A stretch of 64,000 bases of DNA from Mesostigma viride. Its lineage: Eukaryota > Streptophyta > Mesostigmatophyceae > Mesostigmatales > Mesostigmataceae. The notes beneath the pieces are model-generated. The model was not told the origin of the DNA and did no database searches. It was given only the letters and a program-made list of their open reading frames with translations. Positions 1 through 12,100 of this stretch are shown here, in pieces. The first letter of the stretch is position 1, and each line of letters begins with the position of its first letter. The position numbers were made by a program, and so were the translations under genes. The stretch is from positions 753,657-817,656 of the forward strand of contig RPFO01000774.1 in NCBI GenBank assembly GCA_009746045.1, in the 5' to 3' direction.

Positions 1-181
1 TTTACTGTCAATGGCCTGCATGTAAAGAACTGTAATAACAGCATGGCGGCCACATGCAGCGAGACTGCCTGTGGCCTCAACGACCTTGTCTTTGCCCTTC
101 TGTGGTGTCGTGCATTCATTCGGCATGATGGTGGTAATTTCCGGCAAGATGTCTCAATTACAGACCCTGCATGGTCGTGGA
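1..181. other. Intergenic DNA, left edge
   Basis: I see no coding exon or RNA gene here. The stretch ends with the 11-bp sequence atggtcgtgga (171-181). The same 11 bases recur at 288-298, where they close the target-site duplication of the small retroposon between them. Confidence 0.5.
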
Positions 182-287
182 GACTAGGACCTAGATAGCT
201 TATACCATCCATTCCATCCCATGTTCCCCTCCCACTGAGGACTTATGCTCACGTGACGCAGTCACGTGTCTATTAATTAATTAATTA
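182..287 (+). mobile_element. 5'-truncated retroposon with TTAA-rich tail (family 1)
   Basis: A 106-bp insertion is flanked by a perfect 11-bp target-site duplication (atggtcgtgga at 171-181 and 288-298). It ends in a TTAA/TAAT microsatellite tail (about 271-287). Just before the tail is a strong hairpin with stem CACGTGAC/GTCACGTG around 250-269. The body is nearly identical to the 3' end of the copy at 49277-49548. The tail, the duplication and the 5' truncation are what target-primed reverse transcription leaves behind, so this is a short LINE- or SINE-like copy. It carries no coding capacity. Confidence 0.85.
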
Positions 288-512
288 ATGGTCGTGGATT
301 CTTATAGCGGTGTACCGCAGCCCGCAGGCTGCAAAACTCATAAGTTTGTAAGGTTGCATTCGCGCTTTTCACCTAAGCCAGCGCCCAGCAGGCGGGGAAA
401 TTTGCGCGCCAGTGGGGCTTGCGTATTTTGCCGCCTAAAACCCGTAGCGGGTCCGGACTTGGCAAAAAATGGCCTCCTGTGCGGCCAAAAATGGCCTGAC
501 ACCTACAGATCG

Positions 513-635
513 AGTCATTACCGCGTTAAGTTGCGATGGCCTCCATGCTTAAGTTGCGGTCGCCCCCCAAACTTCGGCGCCGCAACTTAACGCGGGAACG
601 CAACCTTAAGAAACGCAACTTAACGCGGGAATGAC
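513..635. mobile_element. Foldback / MITE-like inverted-repeat element
   Basis: Terminal inverted repeats of 22 bp with one mismatch lie at 513-534 (agtcattaccgcgttaagtt...) and 614-635. Further inverted copies of the gttaagttgc motif lie between them, so the whole 123 bp could fold into a long hairpin. There is no ORF. I could not define a flanking target duplication. It may be a MITE or simply a palindromic intergenic repeat. Confidence 0.55.
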
Positions 636-1065
636 TGTATTGTAGGTTGGGTTGTGATTGCGGGGGTGGCAGCAGAACAAAACCCCAGTGCAGTTGTCGA
701 AGGCTGGCACACTTGCCTCGGGCGTCCCCACGTGTTTGCCAGCAGCCCCGGCCGGGCACGGGACCGGGCTCCGCCTGTCCGCCTTGCACCTTGTTGCGGC
801 AGCTTCGCGTTAACGGGTGAATAATCCGGCGGAGCCCATTTTCGGAAGAACCAAAGGTTCGAAGAAAGGGCGAAGCCAATTTAGTTGGAGAGGTGCGTGA
901 GAAGGGGGATGCACGATTAGCGTTACCATTGGACGAAACTTAGCCGACGGTGGATCTTTGTTTAAAGTTTTTGCATCTGCGGCTGTAGTGGTACGGTCAG
1001 TTGAGAAGGGTCCAGTTTTTTGGGAAACCTCAACCTGCGAGTAGACCATCAACCGAATTTCGGCC
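636..1065. other. Intergenic DNA, nothing recognised
   Basis: No convincing exon, RNA gene or repeat was seen. Short open frames occur on both strands, but none resembles a known family. Confidence 0.4.
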
Positions 1066-1131
1066 AAACGGCTAGTTGTATTTTCTGCAAACGGCTAGTT
1101 GTATTTTCTGCAAACGGCTAGTTGTATTTGT
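1066..1131. repeat. Short tandem repeat, 23-bp unit, about 3 copies
   Basis: Three near-perfect head-to-tail copies contain aaacggctagttgtatttt. Periods begin at 1066, 1089 and 1112, and the last copy is incomplete. Confidence 0.85.
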
Positions 1132-1195
1132 TTGGCGTGGCGCGGCGCGGCGGGGTGGGTGGGGTGGTCATTTGCCGAATACTAGTAGACTAGTA

Positions 1196-1608
1196 GACCC
1201 CTTCTGAGAACACCGACTCCGACTTAACCAACTCCGACTAATTTAGTCGGACCAATAGTCGGACTTGAGCCGAAAAACGGGCACGGATTCCCCCTTCTGA
1301 GAACACCGACTCGGGACGGACAGCAGCAGCGCCGCGCCGCACGCTCAGGCCGCGTGAAGTGGCCTCTAACGCCGGTGGCCACTGCCCCACTTCCAAGCCG
1401 GTACGGATGCCAGCATGGCCAGGGCACACCCCGACTAAGCTAGTCGGACACCGACTAACCTACCCCGACTATTTTCCGCTTTTCGCGAAAATAGCGGGGT
1501 AGATTACTAGATAGAGATTAGTCGGAGTCCGACTAATTTCCCCAAAACGCGCCGCGCCAGCAATTTAGTCGGTGTTTGTAGTCGGAGTCGGTGTTCTCGG
1601 AAGGGGTC
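1196..1608. mobile_element. TIR element (MITE-like, 413 bp) with 5-bp target duplication
   Basis: Inverted termini of 28 bp with one mismatch lie at 1196-1223 (gaccccttctgagaacaccg...) and 1581-1608. The pentamer tagta flanks both sides (1191-1195 and 1609-1613), consistent with a target-site duplication. A third, internal copy of the ccccttctgagaacaccgac motif lies near 1290, and several gtcgga/tccgac motifs recur inside. There is no transposase ORF, so it would be non-autonomous. Confidence 0.65.
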
Positions 1609-1613
1609 TAGTA

Positions 1614-2340
1614 GATGTCCTCCGAAAATGGGCTCCGCCGACGAAAGTTTTAACGTGAAAGTTTTACAACGCACGTTACTTGATATAATACAGCGTTGCT
1701 GTGTGCAGCTGCATGCTAATTGAACGTAGGGCGAGGCTGGCATTGAAGGCTGGCGAGGCTGGCAGGACGGGCATGATACACGAAATAGGCTTCGGCCAAC
1801 TTTGCCGCTTTTGTTGCGGCGTCATGATGGTTTGAGAGGGAAATGAAGGATATCATTTCCGCAGCAGCAGTGCATGTGTACTCCCCGTCGCTTAAAACTA
1901 GACGGGGTGTATTTGGGACTAGTTTGACGTCTGCTGTTAATAATCCAGGTAAGTTCAAGAATGCAGAATGTGCCGTTGCGGCGACGTACATGCTTTGCTA
2001 ATGCTCCTTCCACAATGGGGAGCCGCTGTTGTCAAGCAATGACTGCAGCTACTACAACAAATGCGTGTGCCAAAAGCAGGAAGCCGACCGTGTATTGGAG
2101 CACATTAAGTTGGAAGCAGATCGTGTAATAGGTTTATTGCAGGGACAATTAATGGGGCAAACTAAACAGCTTAGGTACCTCATCGAGGAGGCACAAGCGC
2201 GAGGAAAGGCGCGGCCAATCAGTCAGAGTAGGGTTTCCGGGTATTGAGCCTCCGCATTTTTGTCGTTTGTGGTATATCTAGTGTTTGATGGTAACGGTTC
2301 CCCCCTCCGCTTGACCCTTCTATCATCGCACCGTGCGCAG
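1614..2340. other. Region upstream of the first traced GCN1 exon
   Basis: This stretch should contain or approach the missing first GCN1 exon, since roughly 35-50 N-terminal residues are expected before position 2341. I could not pick it with confidence. A short frame at 2029-2247 (non-ATG start) would encode a charged, coiled-coil-like peptide with the segment EADRVLEHIKLEADRVIGLL. I do not recognise it and it does not look like GCN1. The C-rich tract at 2299-2320 and the AG at 2339-2340 form a reasonable splice acceptor. Confidence 0.35.
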
Positions 2341-5300
2341 AATTTTCTATATCTAGCCATGCGTCCGAGCTCGCGTCTCTTGTCTTCCAGACGGTGGATT
2401 TATACGCCGACGTGGACTCCATGTCCACAGTCGAGCGATTCATTGCCCTCGTGGCCGGCAAGGACGAGGCATTTGTCAAGGCATTCGCCTCGCAGTTGAT
2501 CCCATTCACTGAAAAGAACAAGGGCCACGCGCCGCCCCGCACGTGCTTCAAGCTTCTGCGATGGTCCATTCTCCTCCTGCACAAGTCGCCCCAGACGCTG
2601 CTCTCCTCCAAGGCCGGCTTTGGCCGCCTGGCGTCGGCGCAGGCGTCCCTGCTGACCAAGCTACTCTTTGGCAGCAGCGAACGCTCCCCTGCGCCCACCA
2701 TGCGCGCAATGCGAGCACTCCTCGCCAAGGTGGGCAGCAACCGAGTGAATGCATGAATGCATTGTGTTCAGTAACAACGAAGCATGCGCTTCTGGCCAAG
2801 CTGGGCTGCAAGCAAGTAAATAACTACATCGGCAATCTATCTTCACTGAGTATGATGTGGGCACTCCTGACCAAAGTGGGCAGCAAACATCTACACACTC
2901 GCATGGATGGTAATATCAGATGCCCACCGTGCCCACAGCCATCTGGCCAAGGTGCACAGCCAACAGAAAGAGAATATGTAAGGAGCGCATGTAGGGTCCA
3001 TGTAATAATGTCATGCTTGCCCTTGTAATCCAATCACTGCTCCGATCACTGCTGGTGATCGCATGAACGAAGCATGTGCATACCGCGTGCACAGCCCTTT
3101 GGCATACCCCTTGAGTGTGCTCCCCCCCCCCCCCTACCCCCTACCCCGCCGGCCCACCCCCACGACAGAGTAGTAGGGGCCACTCTCCGCTTGCCCTGCG
3201 TGGCCCTAGTCGCACGGTACTAGTGTTAATTGCGGGTTGGTCGAATCAGGGGCGTGCACTCTGCCAGCTCCCTGCACCATGGCCATGTGTGGGATGGAGG
3301 GATGACTGGTAATTGACTAGCGTGGCAAGGCGCTGGTAGGCAGTCAGCCCCGTGGCACGGTGCTGCTAGTAACCGTACAGCCCCGCCCAGGCCATGGTGC
3401 CAGGCACGGGCAGGTAGCCAATGTTGGCTGTGGGTATGCCTCCCGCACGCACATGTATGCCTTCCCACTCATGCCTCCTTACCTCGGCCGCTGTAGGCGA
3501 TGGGTTCTGTAACTCTGGCCGTGTGCGCTCCCTCGCGCTGGCATCCGCTCCCTCAGGCATGTAAGTAATTATCACTTTGTTCGCTCGCGCTGATATCTTG
3601 TTCCCCCACCCTGGCATCTTCCACCTGTCCACAGGACCCGGCGCTGGAGGCCGGCTACTATGAGGTCGTGCAGGCGTGCGCGTCGGGCAGCACACCTTGG
3701 AGCTGGGAGATGAGCGGCCTGATCGCGGTGCTGCTGGAGCACGTCACGTCGCAGCCAGCAGGGGGGGATGCGGACAAGGCGGCCGATGAGAAGAAGGTGA
3801 GGGTTATCTCTATTCGTCAAACTATTATTCTTTATGGAGGAGAGGAAGGCGGGGGCCATTTCAGTCTGATGGAGAAGGTGGGGCTGGTGGGTGCTGTAGG
3901 AAGGAGTTCCCTGGTTGTGTGCATGCTAGTAGGAGACGAAGGTGGACACTTGAACAATGTTGTGTGCATGCTAGTAGGAGAAGAAGGTGGACACTTGAAC
4001 AATGTTGTGTGCATGCTAGTAGGAGAAGAAGGTGGACACTTTAACAAGTCACTTTTGTGGTTATGTGGAGGAAAAGAAGGTGGACATTTATTTCAGTTGT
4101 CTCGATGGTTATATGGAGGAGAGCACGGGTCCCATGCCCTCTTCCAAAAGGTGGGCATGCGACCCGTGTGTCCCTTCTGGGCATGTAGGGGAGACAAAGG
4201 CGGCCACTTTACAGGTGGCTTCTCGTTCTGCACTCATGATTGAAGGTGAAGAAGGTGGGCATTGCATATTTTTTCTTTATGGCTGCAGTGAGGAGTAGTA
4301 CTTTTTTTTTCGACTAGTATTGCTGATGGTTGGTATCCCTTCCTGCAGCCCCCTAGGATGGCGCATGGTACGAGCCCACCTGTGTAATTTTGCTTCCAAG
4401 AGAGTAAGCGCTCGGGAAACCTGTGCTATTGTTACTCATGCTCTTGATTGTGCACGCTTCTTGCGATGCGCGACGTGGCCCAATCCACGCCCACCAGTGT
4501 CACTGCTTTTCAGGGCATGGCATGTCCTTTCACCAGGCGGTGCGGATCTGTGCCTCCCCTCATCCTGTGGCAATGCCTCCTTCCCCCCCTTGCCCCCGTC
4601 TTGCCCCCTCCCCCTCCTTACCCTGCCCTCTTGCCCACTCCTGCACCCCCTCCCATCTGGCCCCCTGTCCTGCCCCCCTTTGTCCTCGTGGGTTCGCAGG
4701 CCACCTACCTCAACCTCTACTGCAAGGAGGTGCTGAGCGCCCGCACGCAGCCGCCACCGTATGCAACGCGCGCGTTCCACCCGCTGCTGCGCCGGCTGAG
4801 CCATGCCGAGTTTGCCGACCTGGTGCTTCCCGCCGCCACACGCGCACTCAAGCGGTCGCCCGAGCTGGTCATGCGCGCGGTGTCCTCGCTCCTCTCCGCC
4901 ACGCCCCTGGACATGAGCAAGTACGCCGAGGCGCTCGTCCCAGGGACCGTGCAGCTGTGCCGCCACGCGGACGCGGCGCTCCGTGACGATGCGGCCGGGG
5001 TCGCGGGGCAGCTGGCGGCCCAGTGCAGCGACTACGACGCCGTGGCCACCGCGGTGGAGGCCACACAGGCCGTGCTGAAGGGTTCAGAAGGGCGGCTGCA
5101 GCAGCACTACCAGCGTCTGGGCGTGGTGGCCGTGCTACAGGCGTTCTCGCGTGTGCCCAAGGGCAAGGGATGCATCCCCCTTGCGTGCAAGGCGGCCACG
5201 TTCCTCTGCGGCACGTACAAGGAGGAGCCCAACGAGGAGGTCAAGGTGGCAATGCTGGCGGCGATGTCCGCATGGCTCTCACGGGTGCCTGCGGGGGAGG

Positions 5301-8300
5301 TACCGGAGCCCGTGCTGGAGCTGTTTGTGGCGGCGGCCAAGGCGCCGGATGTGCTGCGGCGTGCCATGCTCAAGTGCATGGTGGACACATTGGAGGAGCC
5401 GGAGAGCTGCCCGGGGGTGCGTGTCTGCATGCAGCTTGTGCGGTTAGAGGAGAATCGCCTCGGGGGGGGGGGGGGGGGCAAGATGTGCCCAAGTGATTGG
5501 GCTTGGGGGGAATTTGTCCGGGGAAGATGGGGTACAGGGACAGCTTGCGAGGCTGGGCATTGATTCGGGACTGAGAAATGGTTGTGGGTGGTGGCTGTAG
5601 GAGAACATGTTGACCTGCTGTTGGCACGCGAGGTGGGGTGTAGGAGTCAGGGGGCTTGCTGGGTTGGGATAGGCAAGGTGTCCATGTGTGTGGCAGCCAG
5701 TACGTTGCCACTCGGAACAAGATGGACTTACACATGTTAGCACCACCTGCATGAGGTACCCTCCTGCGCTCCTGCCCTCCTGCCCTGTGGCAACATGGCC
5801 TCATGCCAGCTTCTCCCGATGTCCTTGAGCAGGCTTCGATGGCTTTGCCCACTGGGTTGGTGATGCAGTGCGCGCTTTGTACCTGCAGGGTTCTGCCCTG
5901 CCAAGCAACCTGTTGTGACTTCAACACGTGCATACATGCCTGCCTGTTATCGTGGGCGGTAGGCTATGGTACGTACATGACAAAGACGGAGAAACAATTG
6001 CGTTCTCTCATTGATATAGATGCCCTATCAGGCATGAACATGCGTCGATGTATGGCCATACCCTGGAACCACCGCACAGCCTGGCATAGCCAACTGCTCC
6101 TTACGAACCCCCCATCATCATGATCGGGCATTGCCCCCCAACATCGCACCACACGTTGCCAGGTGTCCAAGCTGACGGACGCGCTCCTGTCCATGCTGCG
6201 CAACGGGGTGGAGCGCGCGCCCTCTCGCGGCGACGCCGTCTACGCGCTGATGCTGCTCGCCCGCACCGCCGCAGTGGCACCGGACGCCCAGGACCGTCTG
6301 GCCAAGGAGAAGGTGTGGCCGCTTGTGCTGCAGAAGGAGTCGGCCGTCTTCAACAGCTCCGTGGTGCGTGGCGAGGCACCGCCATGGCAACATGCCTCAT
6401 GCGTTGCGGTGAATCTTGTGGCAATTTGCGTGGCGAGGCATGTGTCATGGGACCGTGTGTGGGGAGTTGTCGATATGTGTATAGATGCATATTGCCATGG
6501 CAACGTGGTAGGTGTGTTGCCAATGCATGGGCCAAACAGTAGGCTAATTGTCATGATGGCCCCACCTGCCTGTGCTGCAATGTGCAACGACGTTGGGAAA
6601 AATACATGTTCGCTGGGTGGCTTGGGAGCTTCCTTGCCTGGAAAGGAGGTTACAATAGGGTATGCAACGTATGGTATCTCGCACAGTCTGGGCCATCATG
6701 CGGAAGGTTTGCGTCTCTTTTGGGTAGGTCAGCTGCACAACAGTGTCCCTGCATGCTTGGGTTATCTTTCTCATTTTTGACATGGTGGCTACGGGGGTAT
6801 ATACTGTTTGCATCTGCGCTGCTAGCGCCTTGGTTATCATTTTTGTGAGATCAAATTCGACCATGGCGGCTCTGCACGTGCTCACACCCGGCTGGGTACC
6901 CTCACACGCATCCAGAGGCACCGCTCCGGGGATGATTGTCACCTCTGCACCCATGTCGTGGCTGCAGCTGCTGGCCTGTGTGGCTGAGAGGTCTTGGGAT
7001 CCCTGCGTGGGCATTGCGGGTCCCGCCATGCCCTCCTGGTCATCCAATAGCATGCTTTTCCCCACGGAGCTGTCTCACCACCCACAAGTCTTCTCGCCAC
7101 CCACACAATGGTCCTCGCACTTTCATGCCCGTGTGGGGTGCCACCCCTGCATGTCTCCATTCCTCCCCCCCCCATCGTCCATCGCCCACGCGTTGGCCCA
7201 TGCCTTTGTCCATTACCCACAGCCCTTGCCCATCACTCATCGCCCATGCCATCACCCACCGCCCACCAACCATTCCCCGTGCCCATCGGCCCCCCAACCC
7301 CACCCCCGCGGCAGATCTCTCGCCTCTCGCCCACGGAGTGCGTGTCGCTGGCCCAGCTGGTGGAGCTGCTCTTGCACCGTCACCCGTCCCGTGTGGCCGA
7401 ACACCAGGATGCCATCGTGCCGCAGATCGCGGGGTTGTTGGCCCAGTTGCTGCTGCATGCCGCAAAGGACGTGCGCACGGCTGCCGTATCCGTCACGGCC
7501 AAGTGCAACTACCTCTACCCGGCGCTCTCGGATGGGCTGATGTCGTCTCTGGCGGCGCTGATGACGGCCACCGAGCAGAGCGCGGGCAAGAAGGGTGTCA
7601 AGTGCGTGTGAGCGAACGTAGGAGGCTTCCTGGCTGAGTGGGTGGATGCGCGGGTGGGTGGGAAGCAGAGTAAAATATTAGGGAACAGCGGGCGGATGTA
7701 TAAGCAGATATGTGAAACGTGGGGGGCGGCATTGCGCTATGGGGAGGGATGAGGAGAACATAGTTCGGAGCATCCAGATGCCATATTGTTAGCCGTGGAA
7801 ATGGGTGACAGCATTCCTTGGGAAGGGGACCCAGGACACGGAAGGGACCAGGCTGCTCTCAGAGGGGTTTGGTGCCGTCTGCGCGTTTCCCAACATTTCC
7901 ATGATTGACCGGGCGCTACGTTGACTGGGGTCCTCGCGTGTGCGCGTGCCCTGTGCTATATTTAACTACCTCACATTCCGCTTCTGTAGCACACACTCAC
8001 TCGTGTTTGGTTGAGTGGCACCGCTGGCAAGTATGCGCCATGCTTTTCCTGCGGCATGTCACGGACATGTCGTACGGATGACGCCCATGCCTCGGCCGGT
8101 TTGCTTATCTCGCGCTCTTTCTCGGACGTTGATGCCATTCTCCTGGACTCCTATGTTGACGCGTCGGCTTCCTCCAGATCGATGGATGAGAGCGCACAAG
8201 CCGGGCCCTCTTCCGCGGTCCTCTCCCGCGCTTTCCTGGCCTGTGCGCCCCCCGAGCCGTCCCTCGTGTCCGAGGCATGGCCACTTGGCCAGCTGCTGCT

Positions 8301-9178
8301 GCTGGCTCACCGCCGGTGCCTGCGCGGCATGCACTCAGCATCCACCACATGGGTTGCCTTCAGCAACAAGATGGTGGCCAAGGATGCCAACTTTGTGGCC
8401 AGCGTCAAGGCCAGCATGAGCGACATCTGGAAGGTATGCCGGCATCCGGTTGCTGATGCTTGTTCTGCTATGCAAGGAGGTACGCTGGCATCTCATTCCT
8501 GATGCTTCCCTTGAACAGCATTTTGGAGGAGGAGACTTTGCGTTGAATTCCTTCATGGAGCTTCTGTTCTTTGTCTGGAAACAGCCACCTACGGATAGGC
8601 AACGGCTGTGAGGGACCTGGGCCATCCTGTTCCCATTTCCAACGCACTATATTTTGTTTTTTCTGCCATCTGTTTGGGTGGCCAGCGGGGCAGCGCCTCA
8701 TGCTTAGCTTGTAGCACACCCGCGTTAGTGTGGTTTCAGCTGGTGGTAATTGGATCGATTCCGGGGGGGGTTCTGTTTCCAGAATGAGTCCACGCCGATA
8801 CCAGTCGGCAAGGAGCCGTCGGTGTCCTGATACGGGGCACGCTGCTCCAGTATACCCATCCATTAGTACGTTACACACCCGTTCGCCCTTCTGTCACCCA
8901 TTTGTACTCCCTTTCTCTCTCCCTCTCTCCCACTCTCTCTCTCTCTCTCTGCCCGTGACTCCGTCTGGCCACCGCTCCCGCTTCCCCCCTGCCAGGTGGT
9001 GCTGAGTGAGGAGCATGGCCTGCTGAGTCCCAGCGACACGTCCAGGGAGGCGGCACTGGCGTCTGCACGGAGCCTGGCGCGGCTGTACGGCGCCGACGCA
9101 GTCCCTCCGCTGCTGGAGCAGATGGGCCGCCTTCTGGACCCCGCCATGCACCACGCGCTCAGTGACCAAGACATTGAG
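2341..9178 (+). CDS. GCN1: GCN1 N-terminal HEAT region (exons 1-7)
   Basis: These seven exons encode the less conserved N-terminal helical repeats, which in other species contact the ribosome. The first traced exon reads [20 protein letters not shown] and continues in frame through the AG at 2390, so the acceptor is at 2340 rather than 2390. This exon includes the GCN1-typical motif around [12 protein letters not shown]. Exon 3 (239 codons) carries the [13 protein letters not shown] and [17 protein letters not shown] segments characteristic of the family. The exon 5 to exon 6 join requires the donor at 7602 (aa/gtgcgt) to keep frame. These exons are the most diverged part of the protein. Confidence 0.85.
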
Positions 9179-12100
9179 GTGAGTGGGCCAAGCGTGACGG
9201 TTTTCCGAGGGGTCGGTGTCTGGTCCTGCCGCTTGCGAGATGCATGGCTCAGGTCAACACTTTTCTTTTCGTACAAACAGTGCACCGCCTTAGATTGGGT
9301 AGCCCAGATGGGGGCGGGGGATGCACACAGCGTGGATGCGAGCGCATGACGGGCACCGCACAGATGCAAGCACACGCACGTGCTGGGGGCACAGACTTGG
9401 ATCTGGGGTGCTACCATGCCAGTGATCTGTTTGGAAGGGCTTTCAAAGCCTGGCTGTTGGCGCAACTGGTGCTGGTTCTCCCATGTCAGTCGTTAAGGTC
9501 ATAGTTGCTGGCATGGAATTTCTAATGGGCAGTGCGGCATTGCCTCCAGCGCTGGGCATGTTGAGAATTTCTCGGCGTGTATGACAATCATATTCTTGAC
9601 GCTGTTCCATCAGCTGGTACACCGCCCAGCGTATGAGGACGGTGGGCAGTGTACATGCATCGCATTGGTATGACACATAATACTTACACTTGTCAGGCGT
9701 GTGAGTACGTGGACGGTGGGACGAGAGGGGGGGTCCGAGGGGTGGGACCGGAAGGAAAAGTTGAGGCTCGTTTTCCGCTCTGCAACTGCTCTGCTGCTTG
9801 CTGGTAGTCTCGGCATTGTTAGATGTGGCGCTAGCATACATCTGTGGATGTCTACTGCTAGAATGGACCTGCACGTCCTAATATGTCAGTATGCACGCTG
9901 CCCCCACACCCCATCTTTCACGTGTTGACAAAGGACAGGTCTTCAACACGCCGCCGGGCGTCCTCAGCTCCGAGGTGGGCGTCTATAAGGGCGAGGTGGT
10001 GGCCAACAAGAACCAGCGGCGCGCGCGTGGCCGTGTGCGCATGGACTACTACGACGCCGACGATGAGCCAGTGACCAAGGGGGGGGCGGCCGCTGCGCCA
10101 GCCAAGGCCGGGGCAGCAGCCCCCGCGGCGGCGGCAGCGGCAGCAAAGAAACCGGCGACGTCATCGGCGGCATCTGCGGGTGCTGCCGCGGGCAAGAAGG
10201 GTGAGCAGCGGTGGCATGGAAAATGTGCACGAGGCAGGGAGGGGGGGGAAGGATGAGCGAAATGTAGGTGGGGGGGGAGGAAAGGGTACTTGACCAAGCT
10301 GAATGTGGTGGGGGAGGAAAGGGTAATTGAACAGTTGCAGGTGGGGGGGAAGGAAAGGTGGTGGAGCAAGCAGTAGGTGAGGGGGGAGGAAAGGGTGGTG
10401 GGGCAAGTTGTGGGTATTGGGGGAGGAAAGGGTACTTGACCCAAGTTGCAGGTGGGGGGGGGGAGAAAGGTGGTGGAGCAAGTTGTGGGTATTGGGGGAG
10501 GAAAGTGTACTTGACCCAGTTGTAGGGGTTGGGGGAGGAAAGTGTACTTGACCAAGTTGTAGGGGTTGGGGGAGGAAAGTGCACTTGACCAAGTTGTAGG
10601 GGTTGGGGGAGGAAAGTGCACTTGACCAAGTTGTAGGGGTTGGGGGAGGAAAGTGCACTTGACCAAGTTGTAGGGGTTGGGGGAGGAAAGTGCACTTGAC
10701 CAAGTTGTGGTGGTTGGGGGAGGAAAGTGTACTTGACCCAAGTTGTAGGGGTTGGGGGAGGAAAGTGCACTTGACCAAGTTGTAGGGGTTGGGGGAGGAA
10801 AGTGCACTTGACCAAGTTGTAGGGGTTGGGGGAGGAAAGTGCACTTGACCAAGTTGTAGGGGTTGGGGGAGGAAAGTGCACTTGACCAAGTTGTAGGGGT
10901 TGGGGGAGGAAAGTGCACTTGACCAAGTTGTAGGGGTTGGGGGAGGAAAGTGCACTTGACCAAGTTGTAGGGGTTGGGGGAGGAAAGTGCACTTGACCAA
11001 GTTGTAGGGGTTGGGGGAGGAAAGTGCACTTGACCAAGTTGTAGGGGTTGGGGGAGGAAAGTGCACTTGACCAAGTTGTAGGGGTTGGGGGAGGAAAGTG
11101 CACTTGACCAAGTTGTAGGGGTTGGGGGAGGAAAGTGCACTTGACCAAGTTGTAGGGGTTGGGGGAGGAAAGTGCACTTGACCAAGTTGTAGTGGTTGGG
11201 GGAGGAAAGTGTACTTGACCCAAGTTGTAGGGGTTGGGGGAGGAAAGTGCACTTGACCAAGTTGTAGGGGTTGGGGGAGGAAAGTGCACTTGACCAAGTT
11301 GTAGGGGTTGGGGGAGGAAAGTGCACTTGACCAAGTTGTAGGGGTTGGGGGAGGAAAGTGCACTTGACCAAGTTGTAGGGGTTGGGGGAGGAAAGTGCAC
11401 TTGACCAAGTTGTAGGGGTTGGGGGAGGAAAGTGTACTTGACCAAGTTGTAGGGGTTGGGGGAGGAAAGTGCACTTGACCAAGTTGTAGGGGTTGGGGGA
11501 GGAAAGTGCACTTGACCAAGTTGTAGGGGTTGGGGGAGGAAAGTGTACTTGACCAAGTTGTAGGGGTTGGGGGAGGAAAGTGCACTTGACCAAGTTGTAG
11601 GGGTTGGGGGAGGAAAGTGCACTTGACCAAGGTGTAGGGGTTGGGGGAGGAAAGTGCACTTGACCAAGTTGTAGGGGTTGGGGGAGGAAAGTGCACTTGA
11701 CCAAGTTGTAGGGGTTGGGGGAGGAAAGTGCACTTGACCAAGTTGTAGGGGTTGGGGGAGGAAAGTGCACTTGACCAAGTTGTAGGGGTTGGGGGAGGAA
11801 AGTGCACTTGACCAAGTTGTAGGGGCTGGGGGAGGAAAGTGCACTTGACCAAGTTGTAGGGGTTGGGGGAGGAAAGTGTACTTGACCAAGTTGTAGGGGT
11901 TGGGGGAGGAAAGTGCACTTGACCAAGTTGTAGGGGTTGGGGGAGGAAAGTGCACTTGACCAAGTTGTAGGGGTTGGGGGAGGAAAGTGCACTTGACCAA
12001 GTTGTAGGGGTTGGGGGAGGAAAGTGCACTTGACCAAGTTGTAGGGGTTGGGGGAGGAAAGTGCACTTGACCAAGTTGTAGGGGTTGGGGGAGGAAAGTG

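Noticed and set aside
2029-2247. First GCN1 exon or separate small gene with coiled coil
   Set aside because: It has no ATG start, does not resemble the GCN1 N-terminus and has no supporting signals. It is mentioned only as an unassigned frame.
2391-2400. Exon 1 acceptor at the CAG ending at 2390
   Set aside because: The upstream frame (SELASLVFQ) continues in frame and matches GCN1, so the acceptor is placed at 2340.
3668-4243. Gly-rich 191-codon protein with [11 protein letters not shown] repeats
   Set aside because: Exon 2 read through its donor into the 45-bp array of intron 2. The GCN1 alignment ends at the KK/GT junction.
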